A stretch of DNA of 64,000 nt from the NCBI RefSeq assembly GCF_002920575.1, contig NZ_PQSQ01000007.1, positions 62,001 to 126,000 of the forward strand, read 5' to 3'. The notes below the pieces were generated by a model. It saw only the letters and a program-made list of their open reading frames with translations, was not told the origin of the DNA and made no database searches. This DNA is from Streptomyces sp. Ru73 (GTDB taxonomy: Bacteria; Actinomycetota; Actinomycetes; Streptomycetales; Streptomycetaceae). A program made the translations under genes and the position numbers. Positions 48,989 to 57,616 of the stretch are shown piece by piece (position 1 is the stretch's first letter; the number at the start of each line of letters is the position of its first letter).

Positions 48989-50286
48989 CTTCCCGTCAGG
49001 CGCACACAGCGGCAAGCAGGAGTGCAGCAGTACGCACGAGCACAGCAGGACGCTTGAGCACGGCAGGACGCTTGAGCACGGCAGGACGCATGAGCACGGC
49101 AGGACGCATGAGCAGGGCGGTACGCATCGGGATGCTCACCCCGTCCTCCAACACCTGTCTGGAGCCGGTCACTTACGATCTGCTGCACGACAGCGGCGCG
49201 GCCACCGCGCACTTCGCGCGCGTCCCCGTCACCCGGATCGCGCTCGATTCGGGCTCGGACGCCCAGTTCGATCCCGCACCCATGCTCGCCGCGGCCCGGC
49301 AGCTCGCCGACGCACGCGTCGACGTCATCGCGTGGAACGGCACCTCAGGCTCCTGGCTCGGCGTCGACCGCGACCGCGGGCTGTGCGAGGCGATCACCGC
49401 GGAGACCGGCATCCCCGCCACCACCTCCACACTCGCGCTCCTCGACGCGTGTGCCGCGTACGGTGTGACCCGACTCGGGCTCGCCCTGCCGTACACGGCG
49501 GAGGTCGCCGAGCGGATCGTGCAGACGTACGCTAAGGAAAGCATCGCCTGCGAGCTCGCCGAACCGCTCGGCATCAGCGAGAACGAGGCTTTCGCCCGCG
49601 TCCCGCAGCCCGAGGTCGCCCGGCAGATCGAGGCCGCGGCCGGGAACGTGCGCGCGGACAAACACGCGGCCGTGCACGCCGTAGCCGTCGTCTGCACCAA
49701 TGTGTACGGCGCCCGCCCCGCCGCCGACCTCGAACCGGCCCTGGGAATACCGGTGTTCGACTCGGTCGCCGCCACCCTGTGGCAGGCCCTCGACCTGGCG
49801 GGTGCCCACCCTGCGCTGACCGGTCACGGCGACCTGTTGCGCTCCGGCAGCCTGCGCGCCCGTTTCCAGGAAACCCTCACCGAGCTGCTCGCCGCCACCG
49901 GAGCCGACCGCACCACCTTCCGGGTGGACCTGCCCGCACGCGGACTGCACGTGAACCTCACCGCGGGCGAGGCGCTGGGGGAGGGCGTACGGTCCATCCG
50001 CCGCGACGCCTCCCTCGACCAGCGCCGCCTCAACACCGTGGAGTGGCTGGAACGCCACCGCGCCCCACTGGTCCAGTCCCACTTCCGCGCCGACCCGCGT
50101 CCGCCGCAGGCGCTCATCGACGTGTACGGAGTCAACGCCCAGCTGCTGGCGCCCGTGGAACGCGACGGTGCCATGGCCGGCTGGGTCTCCGTACACAGCA
50201 TGACCGAACGCGACTGGACCGGCCGCGACACGGCGGCCGTGGCCGACGCCGTAGCCCGTCTGCAGACCGCCCTCGACACCCACTGA
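48985..50286 (+). CDS. Asp/Glu-racemase-fold (maleate isomerase/AMDase-like) protein with C-terminal GAF domain
   Basis: A 433-residue protein. After a repetitive N-terminus (residues about 12-48), residues about 50-280 form the Asp/Glu racemase fold: [54 protein letters not shown] and [26 protein letters not shown]. The second catalytic Cys (VVCTN) is present. The first position, Cys in maleate isomerases (ACTSGS), is Gly here (NGTSGS), as in arylmalonate decarboxylases. The last 130 residues are GAF-like ([14 protein letters not shown]...[20 protein letters not shown]). It is coupled to the MFS gene. The substrate is probably a dicarboxylic or amidic acid. Confidence 0.85.
   Translation: MTSRQAHTAASRSAAVRTSTAGRLSTAGRLSTAGRMSTAGRMSRAVRIGMLTPSSNTCLEPVTYDLLHDSGAATAHFARVPVTRIALDSGSDAQFDPAPMLAAARQLADARVDVIAWNGTSGSWLGVDRDRGLCEAITAETGIPATTSTLALLDACAAYGVTRLGLALPYTAEVAERIVQTYAKESIACELAEPLGISENEAFARVPQPEVARQIEAAAGNVRADKHAAVHAVAVVCTNVYGARPAADLEPALGIPVFDSVAATLWQALDLAGAHPALTGHGDLLRSGSLRARFQETLTELLAATGADRTTFRVDLPARGLHVNLTAGEALGEGVRSIRRDASLDQRRLNTVEWLERHRAPLVQSHFRADPRPPQALIDVYGVNAQLLAPVERDGAMAGWVSVHSMTERDWTGRDTAAVADAVARLQTALDTH
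49021..49128 (+). repeat. 18-bp tandem repeat carrying SD-like and start-codon units
   Basis: Four near-perfect 18-base units (AGCACGGCAGGACGCATG or ...CTTG) run from 49039 to 49110, with degenerate copies on each side. In frame they encode [12 protein letters not shown]. Each unit holds AGGA followed after a short spacer by ATG or TTG, which resembles a duplicated ribosome-binding site and start codon. Confidence 0.85.
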
Positions 50287-50324
50287 CCCACCGGCCACTC
50301 GCCGAGACGACAGAAGGACAGCAC

Positions 50325-51230
50325 ATGACCAAGGACATCAAGATCGCACTCGGTGTGGACGTGGATGCCGTCGCCGGCTGGCTCGGCTCCTACGGGGGCG
50401 AGGACTCCCCGAACGACATCCAGCGCGGCGTCTTCGCCGGCGAGATCGGCACCCCGCGCCTGCTCAAGCTCTTCGAGCGGCACGGCATCCGTACCTCCTG
50501 GTTCATACCGGGGCACTCCATCGAGACGTTCCCCAAGCAGACCGAGATGATCGTCGCGGCGGGCCACGAGATCGGCGCGCACGGCTACTCGCACGAGAAC
50601 CCCATCGCGATGACGCCGCAGCAGGAGGAGGACGTCCTCGCCAAGAGCGTCGAACTCATCGAGTCCTGGACCGGCCGCAAGCCGCGCGGCTACGTCGCCC
50701 CGTGGTGGGAGATGTCCGCCCACACCGCGGCCCTGCTCCACAAGTACGGCTTCTCCTACGACCACTCCCAGAACTACCGGGACTTCACCCCCTTCTACGC
50801 CCGCGTCGGCGACAGCTGGACGAAGATCGACTACACCGCCGACGCCAAGGACTGGATGAAGCCCCTCGTGCACGGTCACGAAGTGGACCTGGTCGAGTTC
50901 TGCGGCAACTGGTACGTCGACGACCTGCCGCCCATGATGTTCAACAAGCACAGCCACAACAGCCACGGCTACGTCAGCCCGCGCGCCCTGGAACAGGACT
51001 GGAAGGACCAGTTCGACTGGGTGCACCGGGAGTTGGACTACGCCGTCATCCCCATCACCCTCCACCCAGACGTCAGCGGCCGCCCCCAGGTCCTGCTGAT
51101 GCTGGAGCGCTTCATCGCCTACGTCTCCGGCCACGAGGGCGTCAGCTTCTGCACCCTGGAGGACGCGGCCGACGACTTCCGCCGCCGCTTCCCCTTCGAG
51201 GGCGAGGAACGCCCGGCCGACATGCGATAA
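50325..51230 (+). CDS. Cyclic-imide-hydrolase-like polysaccharide deacetylase family enzyme
   Basis: A 301-residue NodB-fold hydrolase without a signal peptide. It shows [22 protein letters not shown] (metal Asp), the His pair in [44 protein letters not shown] and a late HPDVSGRP. The overall pattern is that of cytoplasmic cyclic imidases in this family, which open succinimide or maleimide-like rings to half-amides. AGAAGGAC lies before the ATG. It is the last gene of the MFS-racemase operon. Confidence 0.85.
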   Translation: MTKDIKIALGVDVDAVAGWLGSYGGEDSPNDIQRGVFAGEIGTPRLLKLFERHGIRTSWFIPGHSIETFPKQTEMIVAAGHEIGAHGYSHENPIAMTPQQEEDVLAKSVELIESWTGRKPRGYVAPWWEMSAHTAALLHKYGFSYDHSQNYRDFTPFYARVGDSWTKIDYTADAKDWMKPLVHGHEVDLVEFCGNWYVDDLPPMMFNKHSHNSHGYVSPRALEQDWKDQFDWVHRELDYAVIPITLHPDVSGRPQVLLMLERFIAYVSGHEGVSFCTLEDAADDFRRRFPFEGEERPADMR

Positions 51231-51305
51231 CGCACGCGGGAAGCGGTGCAGGGTACGCCGTCCCGGCTAGCGGGCCCGACCAGGCCCAACCGCGGCGAGC
51301 GGTTT

Positions 51306-51347
51306 CTGTCACCACGTTGCCCCCTTCGCGTATGAGCGTGGTGACAG
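51306..51347 (+). terminator. Terminator-like inverted repeat after the imidase operon
   Basis: CTGTCACCACG (51306-51316) pairs perfectly with CGTGGTGACAG (51337-51347), with a 20-base loop. It lies 75 bases after the imidase stop. The rest of 51348-51544 shows nothing recognisable. Confidence 0.6.
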
Positions 51348-51544
51348 CGAAGGTGACCGGACGCCCGGCCCAGTCCTCGCACTCCGCGGCGAAGGGACCG
51401 TGCAGTCCCGTTCCCTCAGGACCGGCGCCGCCTGCTCCCGTGCTCTGGCCCTGGCGTGTGCCGCCTCCGGCAGGCAGATGGGGAGCAGGTGGCGCCGGCC
51501 GCCTGCGCGGCTGCTCGTCATAGGTGATCGATAAGCTTCCGTTC

Positions 51545-52855
51545 ATGGCATGGACGAACGGGGAGGGTGCCGCGCCGGCCGCAGCCTGGTCCGGCGCGCA
51601 CGGCGGGCCACAAGGGCTACCGGCACAGGGCACGGGCTGGCAGGCGCCCAGCGGGATCGAGCAGCAGCTGTACGACGCGAAGCTGCGGGGGGACTGGGGC
51701 GCGTACTTCGATGTGCTGGCGCGTTCGTATCTGTACTTCGCCGAGTCTCGTGCGTGGGTCGACGCACACCCCGGACGGGTGCACTTCAGCCCGTACTGGG
51801 ATCCCCGGCTGCAGGCGCGGTGCCTCGCCTTGTACACCGAGGGCATGCTGCCCGCTCCCGATGGAGGGGATCTGGTCTTCCATTCCGATCCTCTGGAGTG
51901 GTTCGCCGAGACCTGGCACGAGGGCCGTGGGCAGTGGATGGCCATCAACCCCGGCAGCCCCTGCGAGGCGTACTTCCCCACCGCATCCGAAAACCGCGCA
52001 CTGTGGCTGCGGCACACCGCACCGGTGGTCGGCTCACCCGACCGCGAGCGCGCGCTGCGCGGTCTGTCGGTGGGCGGGCCTCTCCAGGGCGCGGTGGCCT
52101 TCGGGCTGGCCTGCGGAGCGCACCTGATGGTCAACAATCGCCAGCTGTGGAACTCACTGGCCTTCCACGGGATGGGGTACGCGGCCGAACAGCGGAGCCT
52201 TTCGCGATGGTGGGGCATCACCGACCGAGCGGGCTGGCTGGACGCACAAAACCGGCTGCTGCGCGCCGACATGGTCAGCGCCGTCTGGGAGTGCGCACTC
52301 AGCATCCGGCGCTCCCTCGCGCTGGACTTCGCCGGGCCGGTGGAGGTCGACCACTGGAAACAGGTGGCCGCACGCACTATCCGGCGCAACGCCGAGGCAC
52401 GCGCCGCCGCGGTCCGCATCAGCCCCGAGGGCGTGACCCAGGCCGAGCCGGTCGACGAAGCCGACGTGGCGGCCGAGATCGCGGGCGTGCAGCGGCTGAT
52501 CGGGCGGATCGCCCGGTACGAGGCCCGGTTCCGGGCGGACGGGCTGCTGGCCGAGGGCCGCTTTGTGCGCACAGTGGAAGCCTGGGACTTCGGGCGGGCC
52601 TCATGCATGGCCCGCTGGGGTGTGGCCGCTCGCTTCTGCACACTGGACGAGGCGGAACACGCCGTAGTCCAGGCGGGCCGCGCGGTGGCCGCCAACTACC
52701 GCTCCTGGGAGGACTTCTCCGCCGCCTTCATCCTCGGACGCTGCCTGCACTTCGACGAGGAGGACTTCGGGAGTTGGTACGAGGACATGGTCACCGTGCA
52801 CCGCATTCTCACCACCGACCCCGCCAGCCCCTGGCTGAACATCCCCTGGCGCTGA
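51545..52855 (+). CDS. DUF1266 (PF06889) family protein
   Basis: A protein of about 436 residues. The C-terminal part has the DUF1266 pattern: GITDRAGWLDAQNRLL, then TVEAWDFGRASCMARWGVAARFCT and YRSWEDFSAAFILGRCLHF. The first half is less conserved, with an aromatic SPYWDPRLQARCLALYTEGMLP. The family is cytoplasmic, of unknown function, and often found near polymorphic-toxin or conflict genes. The start is uncertain: ATG 51545 or GTG 51524, neither with a good ribosome-binding site. It is convergent with the coiled-coil gene. Confidence 0.78.
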   Translation: MAWTNGEGAAPAAAWSGAHGGPQGLPAQGTGWQAPSGIEQQLYDAKLRGDWGAYFDVLARSYLYFAESRAWVDAHPGRVHFSPYWDPRLQARCLALYTEGMLPAPDGGDLVFHSDPLEWFAETWHEGRGQWMAINPGSPCEAYFPTASENRALWLRHTAPVVGSPDRERALRGLSVGGPLQGAVAFGLACGAHLMVNNRQLWNSLAFHGMGYAAEQRSLSRWWGITDRAGWLDAQNRLLRADMVSAVWECALSIRRSLALDFAGPVEVDHWKQVAARTIRRNAEARAAAVRISPEGVTQAEPVDEADVAAEIAGVQRLIGRIARYEARFRADGLLAEGRFVRTVEAWDFGRASCMARWGVAARFCTLDEAEHAVVQAGRAVAANYRSWEDFSAAFILGRCLHFDEEDFGSWYEDMVTVHRILTTDPASPWLNIPWR

Positions 52856-52923
52856 TGCGCGTAAGGCTGCGCGCTTCCTCTCACCGAGGGAGAAGGAACC
52901 AGCGCCAGGGCGGAAGCGACGGA

Positions 52924-52959
52924 GCGGGCGCGGGCGACCGGCCGGTCGCCCGCGCCCGC
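52924..52959. terminator. 36-bp perfect palindrome between convergent genes
   Basis: The 18 bases 52924-52941 (GCGGGCGCGGGCGACCGG) are exactly mirrored by 52942-52959 with no spacer. A second stem nearby pairs CCCTGGCGCTG (52844-52854, across the DUF1266 stop) with CAGCGCCAGGG (52900-52910). Together they look like a strong two-way terminator for the DUF1266 and coiled-coil genes. Confidence 0.8.
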
Positions 52960-53027
52960 TGCCGCAGGCTCGGGACGGGAAACTGGAGACCGCCCGTCGG
53001 CGGCCCAGCGCGCCTCCCGCGATGCGC

Positions 53028-53993
53028 TCAGACGTCGGTGTCTGGGGGAAGACCGTCGCCCAAGACGATGCGGATCATCTTTCCCTGCCCGGTGATGTCG
53101 GTGAGTCCGGCCGCCAGGCGGCTGTACGCGGTCGCGGCCAGTGCCCAGTCGGCCTCCAGCATCGTGGCGGCGGAGCGGGTGTTCCACAGCTCGATCAGCA
53201 GCGCGATCAGGGAGCGTCCGGACAGGACGGTCTGGATGCGCCCTTCCCCGATGTCCTCCACCGCCGGCGGGGTGCGGAAGTGGCAGTGGCGCACGGCCAG
53301 GGCGGCCAGCCACTCCCAGGTGTCGCGATGGGCGACGAGCTCGGCGGAGGCTACGCCGGCGGCCTTGAGCAGCAGCACGCCATGAGCGACTCTCGGGTCC
53401 TCGGACCGGCCCTCGGAGCCCTTCGGTGTGGCGGGTTCAGCCTGTCCGGATACCTGTGTGGCGCGGTAAGCGGCCTCGATCGTGGCCTTGAGCGCCCGTT
53501 CCTGCCCGCCCTCGTCCTGGGGCTCCGGTTGCTGCGCGGTGTCCTCCATGACGCCCCCCTGCTGGTCGCTGTCGTTCCCGGCCTGCTGATCCGCTGCGGC
53601 ACCCTCAGCTGCAGGCGCGCCGCCTGCAACCTGTTCACGGTGGGCTGCGCCTTCAGGCGGCTCCTTCCCGTCGTGGTCCTGTCCGTCCCGGCCCTCGGCT
53701 TGGGGAAGCGCCACCTTCTTCACCCCGTCGAGGAGGGCCAAGAGCTGCCGCAGCTCAGTCCGCGTCTCGTTCAGGTCGCTGATCATCCGGTCCTGGCGCC
53801 GGCGCACCTCGCGATTCTCCTCGCGCAGCCCGGTGACTCCCGTCTGGATGTTCTCCTGGATCTTCAGGCGACTCTGCGTGATCTCCCTGGACAACGCGGC
53901 CAACCCGACCGTCGGGTCATCCAGGCGCTGCAGTTGTTCGCAGTCCTTCTGCGGCTTCTCCATTACCTCGTCTGACGGCTGTCTCCATCGCAT
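53028..53993 (-). CDS. Coiled-coil protein of unknown function
   Basis: A 321-residue protein with no family I recognise. Residues about 25-85 are a coiled coil (ALSREITQSRLKIQENIQTGVTGLREENREVRRRQDRMISDL). A 90-residue low-complexity Gln/Glu/Ala/Gly-rich linker follows. The C-terminal 130 residues form a compact, Trp-containing helical domain (AHRDTWEWLAALAVRHCHF; GRSLIALLIELWNTRSAATML). The ATG at 53993 has GGGGGG upstream; the frame stays open to 54233 without a plausible start. It is possibly a scaffold or filament protein (speculative). Confidence 0.65.
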   Translation of the reverse strand: MRWRQPSDEVMEKPQKDCEQLQRLDDPTVGLAALSREITQSRLKIQENIQTGVTGLREENREVRRRQDRMISDLNETRTELRQLLALLDGVKKVALPQAEGRDGQDHDGKEPPEGAAHREQVAGGAPAAEGAAADQQAGNDSDQQGGVMEDTAQQPEPQDEGGQERALKATIEAAYRATQVSGQAEPATPKGSEGRSEDPRVAHGVLLLKAAGVASAELVAHRDTWEWLAALAVRHCHFRTPPAVEDIGEGRIQTVLSGRSLIALLIELWNTRSAATMLEADWALAATAYSRLAAGLTDITGQGKMIRIVLGDGLPPDTDV

Positions 53994-54657
53994 GTGCCCC
54001 CCTGACGACTCTGTCCATGTGACCGCTCGTATCTCCCCGCGCAACGTCCGTGTGACGCGACGGCCTTCCGCCCCCTGCCGACACAGCACTTCCGCACACA
54101 TCGGCGTCGAGCCGGGCCGCCGCACCTCAAGCCCCGCGCCTACCAAGCCGCAGGTTGGCGCCGGCGATCCGCACATCATGAGGCCGTCGTGGCGCGCTTC
54201 GGAAGGCGGACGCGCGAGCGGGACGGGGCGCACGGATGAGTTCGATGCGCCCTGTTCCAGTCGCCGTACACCCCCCTAGCTTCGAAGAGCAACCGTCGTG
54301 AGCCCCAGGCCCTCACATCACGTACACACCAATGGGCGGCCGAAGAAACGCAGAAGCGTACTGGGAGCAGGGCTGGACCTGCGCGGCGCATTCGCCACCG
54401 GTCGACCGACAAGGCCCCGGGCCGGTGACAAGCCCCTGCGCAGCGCAGCCCTCACCATCACCCCGGCACGTGTTCGCCGCCGACGGCTACGACCGACCGC
54501 CTGCAGCAAGCTCCCCGCCTTGCTGACCGGTTTGGCGCCCCCGACACCAAACGGACAGTCGGCTCGTGTTGTGCCTCACGACGGGCGGCCGTACGTGCCC
54601 GGCACCGGCCGCCCGGCGCACGTTACGCCCCGTCACGTCACCGTGAAGTCAAGGTGT
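53994..54657. other. Intergenic region without a supported gene
   Basis: About 660 bases. Open frames on both strands are Arg/Pro/Ser-rich and lack ribosome-binding sites or family-like patterns. I see no RNA gene or mobile-element end. Confidence 0.5.
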
Positions 54658-54685
54658 CACGGTCTGCACCGTGCCGTGGCAATAT
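54658..54685 (+). promoter_or_regulatory. Dyad and -10 ahead of the Cys-rich gene
   Basis: CACGGT (54658-54663) and ACCGTG (54668-54673) form a perfect 6-base dyad with a 4-base spacer. CAATAT (54680-54685) is a -10-like hexamer exactly 6 bases before the GTG at 54692, so the transcript could be leaderless. ACCGTG appears again across the start. Confidence 0.4.
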
Positions 54686-54691
54686 TGCACC

Positions 54692-55051
54692 GTGCCCGAG
54701 AAGCTGTGCGAACGCTGCGAGATGACCATTGGGATGGGCTGTTCCTGCCCGGCCGATGGAAGTGCGCCGAAGGCGCTCGACCCCCGCCGGACAGGCCCGA
54801 CGGCAGGGCCGGACTTCTCGTTCGACAAGGTACTCATCTCGCCTACGGACATGGCGCACATCCCCGGCGCCTGCGTGCACTACGTCGACGGCCCCCTCGA
54901 CGAAGCAGGGTGGGGTTGGGTCTCCGGCGCGGACGCGGCCACCTGGACTCGCATCAGCGAAGGAGCACCGCTCCAGGCCTCGGCAGGCAACACTGCACGC
55001 CGGGCGACGAAGCGATGCATACACTGCTCAGAGTTCCTCGGTGCCCCCTGA
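54692..55051 (+). CDS. Small Cys-rich protein, putative zinc ribbon
   Basis: A 119-residue protein. The N-terminal CERCEMTIGMGCSCP and the C-terminal RCIHCSEFLGA give two Cys pairs that could bind zinc. The centre (ALDPRRTGPTAGPDFSFDKVLISPTDMAHIPGACVHY) is polar. Streptomyces genomes carry many small proteins with this C-x2-C...G-x-G-C-x-C start, of unknown function. The GTG at 54692 has no ribosome-binding site but fits a leaderless start. It shares about 24 bases of 3' end with the weak lipoprotein frame on the other strand. Confidence 0.55.
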   Translation: MPEKLCERCEMTIGMGCSCPADGSAPKALDPRRTGPTAGPDFSFDKVLISPTDMAHIPGACVHYVDGPLDEAGWGWVSGADAATWTRISEGAPLQASAGNTARRATKRCIHCSEFLGAP

Positions 55052-55459
55052 CCCCGATGCCGGTACCGATGACCGCGCGGCTCGTTGGCCGGTCACGAGG
55101 TCTGACGACTTCGGCCGAGGAGCCCCCGTCCCCGGCGGGGAGACCCGCCTGCGCACCACGCTGCTCACGGTGACGCTCGTTCGTGCTGACGGATTCGCTT
55201 CCCCGTGGTGCTCTGGGTGGTTGCCCGCTCTCGCTCCAGTGGGATCGTGACAGTGATTGCGCTCGCCGCGAGTCCATCCCGATCGCTCTTGAGGCGGTCG
55301 CCAGGGGCGCGTTGCGGGTACGAGAGGCTTGCGGTCGGTGCGGCCGCCGCCATCGTGCCTCTCCCGTGCGGCGTCCGCCGCCTCGCCCTCGGAGGGCTGC
55401 GTCAGCCCGCAGCCGGCGGTGAACAGCAACAGCGGGGCGAGCAGCAGCAGTCGGCGCAT
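55028..55459 (-). CDS. Possible short lipoprotein
   Basis: MRRLLLLAPLLLFTAGCGLTQPSEGEAADAARER is a convincing lipoprotein signal (lipobox FTAGC) with a plausible start of the mature protein. After about 35 residues the sequence becomes Arg/His/Pro-rich and unlike a folded domain. The gene may be frameshifted, or the true product may be short. The 3' half is poorly supported. Confidence 0.4.
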   Translation of the reverse strand: MRRLLLLAPLLLFTAGCGLTQPSEGEAADAARERHDGGGRTDRKPLVPATRPWRPPQERSGWTRGERNHCHDPTGARAGNHPEHHGEANPSARTSVTVSSVVRRRVSPPGTGAPRPKSSDLVTGQRAARSSVPASGSGGTEEL

Positions 55460-55764
55460 GCGTTGAGCTTTCCGGCACCGCGCGCGGCGGGCAACCGCTC
55501 TCGTACTCAGACCGGTGCAGGTGAGCGTGCTCAGCTCAGCGGCCATGGTGCGAAGGCCGCTGGGGCGTGCGTCAGAAGTGGCTCCCGGGCGTGGAACGAT
55601 CTCGTGTCGTGGCGCCGCGCGAAGACCTCACGGGGCGTACCGGGCTGCAGCCGGCCGTCGAGCAGGGACAGAAGCGGATGTCCGGATGTCCCCGTGGTCG
55701 CCGAGGGGGAACGCGGGGTGGGGCGGCCTGCCGTGCGAACCGGTCCTGGAGGAAGTAAGGTCCC

Positions 55765-55809
55765 GCGGCAGTCGAGTACGCGGCAGTCGAGTACGGGGCA
55801 GTCGTCTCA
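55765..55809 (+). repeat. 15-bp tandem repeat
   Basis: GCGGCAGTCGAGTAC occurs at 55765-55779 and again at 55780-55794, followed by a diverged third copy, GGGGCAGTCGTCTCA. It lies in 55460-55892, which otherwise contains no gene I can support. Confidence 0.7.
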
Positions 55810-55892
55810 AGAACGCATCGGGTCGTGGCCGCGCGGTACGGCGAGCTCGCAGTTCGCTACGAGGTGAGCATCCGTCGTCCTCGTCGCGGCCG

Positions 55893-56372
55893 TCAATGAG
55901 TGGCTGCGACCGCCCGCGGTTCCGGCGGGATGGTGAACCGCAACTCCGGGCGTTCCCAGGCAACCTTCGGCGGTGATGGAGCAACCGCCCCGACGCGCTG
56001 TGCGCCCATGCGCAGGTAGAACTTCTCCGCCGGCGGATGGGCCACCACGCGCACGCTGGTCACTCCGGCTTCCGCGGCCTGACCGGCCATGTGCCCGATC
56101 AGATGTCGGCCGACGCCCAGCCCCTGCGCCTCATCCGCGACGAATGCCAAGTCCAGCTCCGGCGGCTCCAGCACGAGCGAGTAGAAGCCCCGTATCTGAT
56201 CGGATGCGTCCACGGCCACGAAAACCCGATGCCGGGCGACGTACTCCGCTGTGACCCGGTAGCCCGAGATGATCGAGGCGTACCGCCCCCGGTAGGCGCT
56301 GGACTGCTGGATCAGCGAGGTGAGGCGCTGCGCGTCTTGCGCGACGGCACGCCTGATCGTCGTGGGCTGCAT
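55893..56372 (-). CDS. GNAT-family N-acetyltransferase, probably leaderless
   Basis: A 159-residue GNAT acetyltransferase: TIRRAVAQDAQRLTSLI, the strand GFYSLVLEPPELDLAFVADEAQGLGVGRHLIGHM with the acetyl-CoA loop QGLGVGRHL, then VRVVAHPPAEKFYLRMGAQ. The ATG lies exactly 7 bases past TATACT (minus strand, 56385-56380), with no ribosome-binding site, so the mRNA is predicted to be leaderless. The substrate is unknown. Confidence 0.85.
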   Translation of the reverse strand: MQPTTIRRAVAQDAQRLTSLIQQSSAYRGRYASIISGYRVTAEYVARHRVFVAVDASDQIRGFYSLVLEPPELDLAFVADEAQGLGVGRHLIGHMAGQAAEAGVTSVRVVAHPPAEKFYLRMGAQRVGAVAPSPPKVAWERPELRFTIPPEPRAVAATH

Positions 56373-56385
56373 CCGCCAGAGTATA

Positions 56386-56740
56386 GGGGCGCAGCCAGCC
56401 CGTGCCCATTACCTCTTCGGTTCAGGGCTTACCTGCTTCTGACACGTGCACTGACACGCGCCCTGGCGGCCGTCGCAGCGGCGCAGCTGCCGCGCGAGGA
56501 CGTCATGGACGGCGGCGGTCGGCCGGTCGAGCCACTCTTCGCCCACGCGGCTGCCGGTCCGGCGGGCGTACCGAAGTGTGCAGTGCACCGGGCGGCCGCG
56601 GTCGGTGCGTACTCGCGGGGTACGTGGAGTCGTCGCTGTCGGTTGAACGCTACGTCTGAATACCGCCGGAACCGCAGGGTGTTCCGGTCGACGATTGCGT
56701 CATGTCCCCTACTGGAACAGGGAGTTTTGCGGAGATGACG
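56386..56740. other. Intergenic region without a supported gene
   Basis: About 350 bases between the GNAT promoter and the SDR gene. Only Arg-rich shadow frames are present. The last 100 bases are less GC-rich and probably hold the SDR promoter, but no clear -35/-10 pair stands out. Confidence 0.4.
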
Positions 56741-57490
56741 ATGAACGGTGGGACGGCGCTCGACGGCAAGGTGGCGTTGGTGACCGGCGGCAGCCGGGGG
56801 ATCGGGGCAGCGGTCGCGCTGCGGCTGGCCGAGGACGGCGCAGACGTGGCGCTGACCTACCAGGGCTCGGCCGAGAGGGCCGAAGAGGTGGCCGCCAAGA
56901 TCACCGCGATGGGGCGGACCGGCTGGGCCGTCCGTGCGGACAGCGCCGACCCGGGGGCGGTGCGCGGTGCGGTGGCGGCGGTCGCCGAGCGGTTCGGGCG
57001 GCTGGACATCCTAGTGAACAACGCGGGTGTCGGCGCCGTCGGGCCGATCGAGGCGATGGGCCTCGACGACATCGACCGGGTGCTTACGGTGAACGTGCGC
57101 GCGCCCTACCTCTACACCCAGGCAGCGGTGGAGCACCTGGCCGAGGGCGGACGGATCGTGAGCATCGGCAGCTGCATCGCCCAGCGCGTGGCCTTCGGCG
57201 GAAGCGCGCTCTACGCGACCAGCAAGGCCGCGCTGACCGGCTTCACCAGGGGCATGGCCCGGGAGCTCGGCCCGCGCGGAGTCACCGTCAACCTGGTCCA
57301 CCCGGGCCCGATCGACACCGACATGAACCCGGGCGACGGCGATTCCGCCGACTTCCAGCGCGGCTTCACCGCGCTGGGCCGCTACGGCACGGCGGCGGAG
57401 GTCGCGGACGCCGTTTCGTACCTGGTCGGCGAGAGCGCCCGGTACGTCACGGGCGCGGAGCTGGCGGTGGACGGCGGCTTCGCGGTCTGA
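56741..57490 (+). CDS. Short-chain dehydrogenase/reductase (FabG-like)
   Basis: A 249-residue classical SDR: ALVTGGSRGIGAAVALRLA, VNNAG, the catalytic Ser in SIGSCIAQ, YATSKAALTG, PGPIDTDMNP, and the end YVTGAELAVDGGFAV. The ATG at 56741 has GGAG 6 bases upstream; ATG 56735 is also possible. It is monocistronic between the GNAT and LacI genes. The substrate is unknown. Confidence 0.9.
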   Translation: MNGGTALDGKVALVTGGSRGIGAAVALRLAEDGADVALTYQGSAERAEEVAAKITAMGRTGWAVRADSADPGAVRGAVAAVAERFGRLDILVNNAGVGAVGPIEAMGLDDIDRVLTVNVRAPYLYTQAAVEHLAEGGRIVSIGSCIAQRVAFGGSALYATSKAALTGFTRGMARELGPRGVTVNLVHPGPIDTDMNPGDGDSADFQRGFTALGRYGTAAEVADAVSYLVGESARYVTGAELAVDGGFAV

Positions 57491-57616
57491 GCTCGCGGGG
57501 CCGACGCCACCCGCACCTGCCCGCTGGTGTTGTCCTTCAGGGCGACAGCGGCGGCGGGCTCGGTGCGGTGGAGCGCCGCACACATTCCGAGGAAAGGCCA
57601 ACACGGCCCCGCCCCG

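Noticed and set aside
49021-49128. CRISPR array
   Set aside because: The 18-base units are contiguous without spacers and lie in a coding frame; there are no cas genes.
56386-56740. Integrase or transposase remnant
   Set aside because: Only Arg-rich frames; no catalytic motif, inverted repeats or target duplication seen.
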